Shown here piece after piece: positions 27,372 through 33,488 of a DNA stretch of 33,488 nucleotides. Source of the stretch: a bacterium (GTDB lineage Bacteria > Bacillota_I > Bacilli_A > Izemoplasmatales > UBA1188); assembly GCA_017960565.1 (NCBI GenBank), contig JAGCYY010000034.1:1-33488 (forward strand). Reading direction: 5' to 3'. The notes beneath the pieces were generated by a model that did no database searches, was not told the DNA's origin, and worked only from the letters and a program-made list of their open reading frames with translations. The position numbers and the translations under genes were made by a program. How positions within the stretch are numbered: position 1 is the stretch's first letter; each line of letters starts with the position of its first letter.

Positions 27372-28343
27372 ATGGCAGTAATTTCAATGAAGGCTTTATT
27401 AGAAGCCGGCGTACAATTTGGTCATCAGACCAACAGATGGAACCCTAAGATGGCTCCATATATTTTCACTCAAAGAGCGGGAACTCATATTATCGATTTA
27501 CAAAAAACTAGCGATTGCATCGATCAAGCTTATGCAGTTTTCAAAGAAATCGGTAAAGATGGTGGAAAAGTTCTTTTTGTTGGAACTAAGAAACAAGCTC
27601 AAGAAGTAATTAAAGAAGAAGCATTACGTTGTGGACATTATTATGTTAATGTTAGATGGCTTGGTGGTACACTCACAAACTTCAAGACAATCAAAAAATC
27701 TATCAAGAAATATCAAGATTTCAAGAAGATGGAAACTGATGGAACTTTCGAAGTTCTTGGTAAAAAAGAAGTTAATGATATCAAGAAAAAAATGGCAAGA
27801 CTTGAAAAATTCTTAGGCGGTATTCTTGAAATGCAAGATCAACCTCAAGCAATCTTCATCGTTGATCCAAGAGAAGAAAGAACAGCTATTCTTGAAGCAA
27901 AACGTTTACATATCCCAGTATTTGGAATCGTAGATACAAATTGTGATCCTGATGATGTTGATTATGTAATTCCAGCTAATGATGATGCAATTCGTTCTTT
28001 AAAACTTATAATTGCTAAGATGGCTGACGCTTTAATTGAAGGCGCTGGTGGCGTAGTTGAAAGTTCAGAAGTTGAAGAATCTCAAGAAGAAGTTGACCAA
28101 GTAATTACTGAAATGGTTAACATTCCTGAAGAAGCAAAAAAAGATAAAAAATCTAGAAAAGCTCCTCAAGTTGAAGAAGAAGTAGTTCAAGAAGAAGTAG
28201 TTCAAGAAGAAGTTCAAGTTGAAGAAGCTGATGATTATGAAAAGATGACAGTTGCTGAATTAAAAGAAGCATGCAAAGCTAAAGGCATTTCTGGTGTTTC
28301 TAGCATGAAAAAAGCTGAATTAATTGAAGCTTTAAAGAACTAA
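27372..28343 (+). CDS. rpsB: Ribosomal protein S2 with acidic and SAP/Rho-N-like tail
   Basis: S2 is a small-subunit protein. The core (about 1-230) has the family signatures [32 protein letters not shown] and [20 protein letters not shown]. It is followed by an unusual tail of about 90 residues. First comes an acidic stretch with repeats of VVQEEV. Then comes a final module (about 290-323, [15 protein letters not shown] then [11 protein letters not shown]) that resembles SAP or Rho N-terminal nucleic-acid-binding domains. At 323 aa it is much longer than the usual 230-260. AAGGAG precedes the ATG. It is followed by tsf, the usual partner. Confidence 0.95.
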   Translation: MAVISMKALLEAGVQFGHQTNRWNPKMAPYIFTQRAGTHIIDLQKTSDCIDQAYAVFKEIGKDGGKVLFVGTKKQAQEVIKEEALRCGHYYVNVRWLGGTLTNFKTIKKSIKKYQDFKKMETDGTFEVLGKKEVNDIKKKMARLEKFLGGILEMQDQPQAIFIVDPREERTAILEAKRLHIPVFGIVDTNCDPDDVDYVIPANDDAIRSLKLIIAKMADALIEGAGGVVESSEVEESQEEVDQVITEMVNIPEEAKKDKKSRKAPQVEEEVVQEEVVQEEVQVEEADDYEKMTVAELKEACKAKGISGVSSMKKAELIEALKN

Positions 28344-28364
28344 TAATAAAGTGGAGGTAAATCT

Positions 28365-29246
28365 ATGAATATTGATACTAAATTATTAAAAGATTTAAGA
28401 GAAAGAACAGGCGCTGGAATTATGGACTGCAAAAAGGCTCTTGAAGAAAATAATTCTGATATTGAAGCAGCTGCTAAATGGTTAAGAGAAAAAGGAATTG
28501 CTAAAGCTGTTAAGAAAGCTTCTAGAATTTCTGCTGAAGGCGTATTTAATGTATGCGTTAATGGAAATGATGCATTATTATATGAAGTAAACTGTGAAAC
28601 AGATTTCGTTGCTAAGAATGCTAAATTCAACGATTTTGTAAATGCTCTTGGTGAAGTTTTAGTTGCATCTAGCGCTAAATGCACTGAATGTGCTATGGAA
28701 GCTAAAAATGCTAAAGGTGAAACTGTTAAAGATATGCTTTTAGGTTTCATCGCTGTTATTGGCGAAAATATTACTTTAAGAAATGTTCAAGTTATTTCTA
28801 AAGCTGACAACCAATCATTTGGTGTTTATAAACACAATGGTGGTAAGATTGCTGTTGTTACTATTGTTGAAGGTGCTGACAGCGATTTAGCTAAGAAAGT
28901 TGCAATGCATGTATGTGCTAATGATCCTCGTTATTTAGATAGAAATAGTGTAGATCAAGAATATCTTGCAAATGAAAGAGAAATTTTAACTAAAGAAGCA
29001 AAAGAAGAAAATCCTAATAAGCCAATTCAAATCATTGAAAAGATGATTGAAGGCCGTATTCAAAAAGGATTAAAAGAAATTTGCTTAATGGATCAAGCAT
29101 TCTTAATGGATCCAGGTATCACTGTTGAACAATTCTTAAAGAATAATGGCGCTAAACTCGTTTCTTATTCAAGAAATGTTGTTGGTGCTGGTATCGAAAA
29201 GAAACAAAACAACTTTGTAGATGAAGTTTATTCACAAATGAAATAA
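28365..29246 (+). CDS. tsf: Elongation factor Ts
   Basis: EF-Ts recharges EF-Tu by exchanging GDP for GTP. The N-terminal UBA-like domain reads LKDLRERTGAGIMDCKKALE and AAKWLREKGIAKA. The core has YEVNCETDFVAKN, the EF-Tu-binding TDF motif. At 293 aa it has usual length. GTGGAGG lies ahead of the ATG. A terminator follows its stop, so rpsB-tsf form a unit. Confidence 0.96.
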   Translation: MNIDTKLLKDLRERTGAGIMDCKKALEENNSDIEAAAKWLREKGIAKAVKKASRISAEGVFNVCVNGNDALLYEVNCETDFVAKNAKFNDFVNALGEVLVASSAKCTECAMEAKNAKGETVKDMLLGFIAVIGENITLRNVQVISKADNQSFGVYKHNGGKIAVVTIVEGADSDLAKKVAMHVCANDPRYLDRNSVDQEYLANEREILTKEAKEENPNKPIQIIEKMIEGRIQKGLKEICLMDQAFLMDPGITVEQFLKNNGAKLVSYSRNVVGAGIEKKQNNFVDEVYSQMK

Positions 29247-29252
29247 TTAAAT

Positions 29253-29275
29253 GGAACACTTTTTGTGTTCCTTTT
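29253..29275 (+). terminator. Terminator after tsf
   Basis: GGAACAC (29253-29259) pairs with GTGTTCC (29265-29271) around five T bases, followed by TTTT. It is short, so some readthrough into pyrH is likely. Confidence 0.75.
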
Positions 29276-29291
29276 ATATATTGGAGATTTT

Positions 29292-30005
29292 ATGAAAAGA
29301 GTAGTTTTAAAACTTAGTGGCGAAGCATTAGGTGGAAAAAGCGGTTGTGGAATTGATCCTGTTGTTATTACGGATTTAGCTAAAGAGATTAAAGCTGCAT
29401 ATGATCTTAAGACATACAATATTGGTATTGTTGTTGGAGGAGGAAACTTTTTTAGAGGAAGAGATGCAGAAAAGATAGGAATCGAAAGAGTTGAATGCGA
29501 TTATATGGGCATGACTGGGACAATTTTAAATGCAATTGGTCTTAAAAATGCTTTAGTTCAAGCAGGATGTCCAACAAAAGTTTTTACCTGCTTAGAATTG
29601 CCACAGGTTCTTGATACATATACAATAAGTGAAGCAAATAAAAGTTTAGAAAAAGGAAACATTTGTATATTTGCGGGAGGAACCGGAAAACCTTTCTTCT
29701 CGACAGATACTGCGACCCTTTTAAGAGCTGTTGATATAAAAGCCGAATTGGTTCTTATGGCAAAAAATGGTGTTGATGGTGTCTATGATAAAGATCCAAA
29801 TGTTGACAAGAATGCAGCTAAATTTGAAATATTAACACACAAAGATGTTATTAAAAATAATCTACAAGTTATGGATTTAACTGCAGCATCAATCGCTGAT
29901 GAAAATAATATTAATATTTTAGTTTTTGATATGAATTTAAAAGGTGCAATTAAAAACGCACTTGAAGGAAAGAAAATAGGAACAATAATAAAAAAGGAGA
30001 GATAA
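29292..30005 (+). CDS. pyrH: UMP kinase
   Basis: UMP kinase makes UDP from UMP. It has the amino-acid-kinase fold: KRVVLKLSGEALGG at the N-terminus, VVGGGNFFRGRD, and GGTGKPFFSTDTATLLRA in the nucleotide region. The ATG at 29292 is chosen since TTGGAG lies just before it; an earlier start nine codons upstream would fall inside the terminator stem. At 237 aa it is of usual length. The next gene, frr, begins two bases after the stop. Confidence 0.96.
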   Translation: MKRVVLKLSGEALGGKSGCGIDPVVITDLAKEIKAAYDLKTYNIGIVVGGGNFFRGRDAEKIGIERVECDYMGMTGTILNAIGLKNALVQAGCPTKVFTCLELPQVLDTYTISEANKSLEKGNICIFAGGTGKPFFSTDTATLLRAVDIKAELVLMAKNGVDGVYDKDPNVDKNAAKFEILTHKDVIKNNLQVMDLTAASIADENNINILVFDMNLKGAIKNALEGKKIGTIIKKER

Positions 30006-30007
30006 TC

Positions 30008-30571
30008 ATGATAGATTCTGATACTTTAATGTTAGAATGCGAAGAAAGGATGGAAAACGTCTTAAAATCATTCAAGAACATTCTAAATAACGCTAGAACT
30101 GGTAGAGCTAACCCAAAAATGTTCGATGGATTAACAATCCCATACTATGGTGTTGATACATTAGTCAATCAAATTTCTTCAATTAGTGTGCCTGAAGGAA
30201 ACCAAATATACATTAAACCTTATGACAAATCAGCATTACCACTTATTGAAAAAGCAATCTTTGCCGCTAATATGGGTGTAACACCTCAAAACGATGGCAA
30301 TGGAATAAGAATCATTCTTCCGCCAATGACTGAAGAAAACAGGGTTAAGGTTGTTAAGGAAGTTAGAAAATCCAGCGAAGATGCAAAAGTTCAAATTAGA
30401 ACTGTTCGTCAAGAAACTAATAGCCAATTAAAGCAAAACGAAAAAGACAAAGAAATAAGCGAAGATATGCTTGATGCATATTTAAAAGATGTCCAAGATT
30501 TAACTGATAAATATATCAAGGATATCGATGCTCAACTCGAAATAAAAATCAAAGATATTATGACAATTTAA
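30008..30571 (+). CDS. frr: Ribosome recycling factor
   Basis: RRF splits ribosomes after termination, working with EF-G. The three-helix bundle and small beta domain are recognisable: LNNARTGRANPKMFDGLTIP near the N-terminus and PPMTEENRVKVVKEVRKSSE in the middle. At 187 aa it is close to the usual 185. The pyrH-frr pair is widely conserved. AAAGGAG lies ahead of the ATG within the end of pyrH. Confidence 0.97.
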   Translation: MIDSDTLMLECEERMENVLKSFKNILNNARTGRANPKMFDGLTIPYYGVDTLVNQISSISVPEGNQIYIKPYDKSALPLIEKAIFAANMGVTPQNDGNGIRIILPPMTEENRVKVVKEVRKSSEDAKVQIRTVRQETNSQLKQNEKDKEISEDMLDAYLKDVQDLTDKYIKDIDAQLEIKIKDIMTI

Positions 30572-30594
30572 AAAGCATTCTATAATGCTTTTTT
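30571..30594 (+). terminator. Terminator after frr
   Basis: AAAAGCATT pairs with AATGCTTTT around a CTAT loop, followed by further T bases. The stem starts at the last base of the frr stop codon. Confidence 0.85.
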
Positions 30595-30614
30595 CTTGTT
30601 CAAAATATTTCTTT

Positions 30615-30642
30615 ATAACTTTTATAAAAGTTATGATATAAT
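30615..30642 (+). promoter_or_regulatory. ppdK promoter with a 20-bp perfect palindrome
   Basis: The extended -10 TGATATAAT (30634-30642) is directly preceded by ATAACTTTTATAAAAGTTAT (30615-30634), a perfect palindrome covering the -35 and spacer region. It looks like an operator for a dimeric regulator. The strong site AGGAGG lies ahead of the ATG at 30685. Confidence 0.55.
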
Positions 30643-30684
30643 TAAAATGTTGTTGATAAATAAAATCAGGAGGAAATAAATATT

Positions 30685-33318
30685 ATGTCAAAACAATACG
30701 TTTTCCACTTCAAAGATGCTTATGGAAAAGGTAAAGAATTACTCGGTGGTAAAGGTGCTGGGCTTGCAGAGATGACTCATATTGGAGTTCCAATCCCTCA
30801 AGGTTTCACTATTACAACTGAAGCTTGTACACTTTATTATGATGAAGGCAAAGAATTACCACAATACTTAATTGATGAAATTTACGCTGCTATTAAGAGA
30901 GTAGAAAAAGAATCAAATAAGAATTTTGGTGGAAAAAAGAATCCATTACTAGTTTCTGTTCGTTCTGGTGCGAGAGTTTCTATGCCAGGTATGATGGATA
31001 CTATTCTCAATCTTGGATTAAATGATGAAACTGTTGAAGTTTTAGCTAAAGAAACAGCAAATGAAAGATTCGCATATGACTCATATCGTCGTTTCATTTT
31101 AATGTTCACTAACATCGCTAAGGGACATCCAAGAACTGAAATGGATAAGATGTTAGAAGAATTAAAAGAATCTAAAGGCTATAAACTAGATACTGAAGTT
31201 ACTTCAGATGAATTGAAAGACCTTGTTAAGAAATATAAAGCTTACTATAAAAAGACTTTTGGTGAAGACTTCCCATGTGATCCATATGTTCAGTTAATTG
31301 AAGCTGTTACAGCAGTATTCCGTTCTTGGGATAACCCTAGAGCTAACGTTTATCGTATGATGAACAATATCCCTTATTCTTGGGGAACTGCAGTTAATGT
31401 TCAATCAATGGCTTTCGGTAATAAAGGTGAAACATCTGGTACTGGTGTAGCATTCAGCCGTGATCCAGCTACTGGTGAAAACAAAGTATCTGCTGAATAT
31501 CTTCCAAACGCTCAAGGTGAAGACGTAGTTGCTGGTATTAGAACACCTCTTCATATTGATGAACTCAAGAAGAGAATGCCTGATGTATACAACCAATTTA
31601 TGGATACTATCAAAAAGATGGAAAACCATTATAAAGATATGCAAGATATGGAATTTACTGTTGAAGATGGCAAATTATATTTCTTACAAACTCGTAATGG
31701 TAAAAGAACTCCAGCTGCTGCACTAAAGATTGCTTGTGATTTAGTTGATGAAGGCTTAATTGATGAAAAAGAAGCAGTATTAAGAATAGATGCAATGTCA
31801 TTTGATAAATTATTACTTCCTGGATTCGATAAAGATGAATTAGCAAATGCTACTCCAATCGCGAAAGGTTTAGCTGCTGGTCCTGGTGCTGGTACTGGTA
31901 AACTTGCATTCACTGCAGAAGAAGCAGAAGCAAGGCATAATGCCGGTGAAAAAGTTGTTTTAGTTAGAGCTGAAACTTCTCCAGAAGATATCGTTGGTAT
32001 GGTTGCTGCTGAAGCTATTCTAACTATGCGTGGTGGTATGACATCACACGCTGCAGTAGTTGCTCGTGGTATGGGTAAGTGCTGTGTTTGCGGATGTGCT
32101 GCTGCTGTTATTGACGAAGAAAAGAGAACTGTTACTATTGATGGTAAAGTATACACAGATAAAGATGTATTCTCAATTGATGGTTCAACTGGTAATATCT
32201 ATCTCGGTTCTATTAAGACTGTTCAACCTGATTTAACTGCTGGTTATTTCGGAAGACTTATGGGTTGGGTAGATGCTAATAGAAAGCTCAAAGTTAGAAC
32301 AAACGCTGATACACCAAGAGATGCAAATCAAGCTAAAATATTCGGTGCACAAGGTATTGGTCTTTGCCGTACTGAACATATGTTCTTTGAAAAAGATAGA
32401 ATCTTCTCTATGAGAAAGATGATTCTTGCTGATACAGTTGAACAAAGAGAAGCAGCACTTGCTGAACTTGAACCAATGCAACAAAAAGATTTCGAAGATT
32501 TATATGAAATCATGGGTGAAAACAATGTTAACGTTCGTCTTTTAGATCCACCTCTACATGAATTCTTACCACAGGAAGATAGTCTAATTGAAGAACTTGC
32601 AAATGCAATTGGCAAATCAGTAGAAGAAGTTAAAGATAGAATTGCTGAACTTCATGAAGCTAACCCTATGATGGGTCATAGAGGTTGCCGTTTAGCTGTT
32701 ACATATCCTGAAATCTGCAAGATGCAAACAACAGCTATTATTAAAGCCGCTATCAATGTAAGCAAGAAGACTGGAAATATGGTTTCTCCAGAAATCATGG
32801 TTCCACTAGTTCTTGAAGTTAAAGAATTAAAATTCGTCAAGAACATTATTTGTGAAACAGCTGATGCATTAATCAAGGAAGCCGGAATTGATATGAAGTA
32901 TCACGTTGGTACTATGATTGAAATTCCACGTGCTGCACTACTCGCTGATGAAATCGCTAAAGAAGCTGAATTCTTCTCATTTGGTACTAACGATTTAACT
33001 CAAATGACATTTGGTTTCTCAAGAGATGATGCTGCTAAATTCTTACCATCATACTATGAAACAAAGATTTTCGAAGAAGATCCATTCAAGACATTAGATC
33101 AAAATGGTGTTGGTAAGCTTGTTGATATGGCTGTTAAATTAGGTCGTGGAACTAGAAAAGATTTACACGTTGGTGTATGTGGTGAAACTGGTGGAGATCC
33201 TAAATCTATTGAATTCTATCATAATGTAGGATTAGATTATGTTTCATGCTCTCCATTTAGAGTTCCTGTTGCTAGACTTGCTGCTGCTCAAGCAAATATT
33301 AAAAATCCTCGTAAATAA
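30685..33318 (+). CDS. ppdK: Pyruvate, phosphate dikinase
   Basis: PPDK interconverts pyruvate, ATP and phosphate with phosphoenolpyruvate, AMP and pyrophosphate. In anaerobes it often works toward ATP or pyruvate in glycolysis. The N-terminal ATP-grasp domain begins GKELLGGKGAGLAEM and includes SVRSGARVSMPGMMDTILNL. The swivelling phosphohistidine domain has the active histidine in GGMTSHAAVVARGMGKCC (about residue 455). The C-terminal TIM barrel carries the catalytic cysteine in GVCGETGGDP (about 832). At 877 aa it is full length, flanked by its own promoter and a downstream hairpin, so it is probably monocistronic. Confidence 0.98.
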   Translation: MSKQYVFHFKDAYGKGKELLGGKGAGLAEMTHIGVPIPQGFTITTEACTLYYDEGKELPQYLIDEIYAAIKRVEKESNKNFGGKKNPLLVSVRSGARVSMPGMMDTILNLGLNDETVEVLAKETANERFAYDSYRRFILMFTNIAKGHPRTEMDKMLEELKESKGYKLDTEVTSDELKDLVKKYKAYYKKTFGEDFPCDPYVQLIEAVTAVFRSWDNPRANVYRMMNNIPYSWGTAVNVQSMAFGNKGETSGTGVAFSRDPATGENKVSAEYLPNAQGEDVVAGIRTPLHIDELKKRMPDVYNQFMDTIKKMENHYKDMQDMEFTVEDGKLYFLQTRNGKRTPAAALKIACDLVDEGLIDEKEAVLRIDAMSFDKLLLPGFDKDELANATPIAKGLAAGPGAGTGKLAFTAEEAEARHNAGEKVVLVRAETSPEDIVGMVAAEAILTMRGGMTSHAAVVARGMGKCCVCGCAAAVIDEEKRTVTIDGKVYTDKDVFSIDGSTGNIYLGSIKTVQPDLTAGYFGRLMGWVDANRKLKVRTNADTPRDANQAKIFGAQGIGLCRTEHMFFEKDRIFSMRKMILADTVEQREAALAELEPMQQKDFEDLYEIMGENNVNVRLLDPPLHEFLPQEDSLIEELANAIGKSVEEVKDRIAELHEANPMMGHRGCRLAVTYPEICKMQTTAIIKAAINVSKKTGNMVSPEIMVPLVLEVKELKFVKNIICETADALIKEAGIDMKYHVGTMIEIPRAALLADEIAKEAEFFSFGTNDLTQMTFGFSRDDAAKFLPSYYETKIFEEDPFKTLDQNGVGKLVDMAVKLGRGTRKDLHVGVCGETGGDPKSIEFYHNVGLDYVSCSPFRVPVARLAAAQANIKNPRK

Positions 33319-33397
33319 CGAATTATAAAACGACTTTCTCTCAAGAATGTGAATTCTTAAATTAAATTCAGTTTTAAATAAAAATAGCCAAACTCTT

Positions 33398-33440
33398 AGA
33401 CTAACTTCCGAAAATTGTTTATTAAAACGGAAGTTAGTCT
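33398..33440 (+). terminator. Hairpin downstream of ppdK, probable terminator
   Basis: A perfect 13-bp stem (33398-33410 with 33428-33440) encloses a 17-base AT-rich loop and is followed by TTAAATTT. The long loop and interrupted T tract make it atypical. A smaller stem, AAGAAT-GTGA-ATTCTT (33344-33359), lies before it. Confidence 0.6.
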
Positions 33441-33488
33441 TTAAATTTATAACAAAATTTTGAAAATAAAGTATAACAAAATAACGGA

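Noticed and set aside
27227..27448. 73-codon ORF between atpC and rpsB
   Set aside because: It overlaps the rpsB promoter, leader and start, lacks a ribosome binding site and resembles nothing; rpsB coding is certain.
31629..32156. Long minus-strand ORF opposite ppdK (175 codons)
   Set aside because: It is antisense to the conserved phosphohistidine domain of PPDK and has the low-complexity composition of a shadow frame.

Overview
The window comes from a low-GC, AT-rich bacterium of the Bacilli/Mycoplasmatota side of the Firmicutes, using the standard bacterial code. Several genes end in TGA, and no gene needs TGA read as tryptophan, which argues against Mycoplasma/Spiroplasma code 4. Strong Shine-Dalgarno (SD) sequences, an atpZ-like/atpI/atp operon, RbgA and pyruvate phosphate dikinase fit a fermentative anaerobe. 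The species cannot be named from the sequence alone.

Region 1 (1-12316) is an accessory Rhs polymorphic-toxin locus on the plus strand. A full-length 1844-aa Rhs protein ends in a variable C-terminal tip and overlaps a small membrane protein gene, its likely immunity gene. Downstream lie an orphan immunity-like gene, an IS3-family insertion sequence, and two silent tip cassettes. Each cassette carries a 3' piece of the Rhs core, a new tip and a new immunity gene. Cassette 2 also carries a duplicate of the rhs leader and start codon, joined to the core by a large internal deletion and out of frame. Cassette 3 has a one-base frameshift in an A run. Blocks of 96 and 83 identical bases between the full gene and the cassettes could let the tip be swapped by recombination. 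Decayed coding remnants and a bidirectional terminator close the locus.

Region 2 (12342-17583, minus strand) is a tight operon: unknown membrane-anchored protein, FtsK/SpoIIIE-type translocase without its own membrane domain, signal peptidase I, ribosome-assembly GTPase RbgA and RNase HII.

Region 3 (17697-27208, plus strand) holds a Cof-type HAD phosphatase, a TsaC-type tRNA modification enzyme, RpiB, uracil phosphoribosyltransferase and a complete F-type ATP synthase cluster (atpZ-like, atpI, atpBEFHAGDC). The c subunit has the residues of sodium-binding rotors.

Region 4 (27209-33488, plus strand) is rpsB-tsf-pyrH-frr, in which S2 has an acidic tail ending in a SAP/Rho-N-like module, followed by ppdK with a palindrome over its promoter and a terminal hairpin.

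The most interesting part is the Rhs locus. Three of its four immunity-like proteins share one plan, two membrane helices followed by a beta-rich soluble domain. The tips are hydrophobic, so the toxins may act on membranes.
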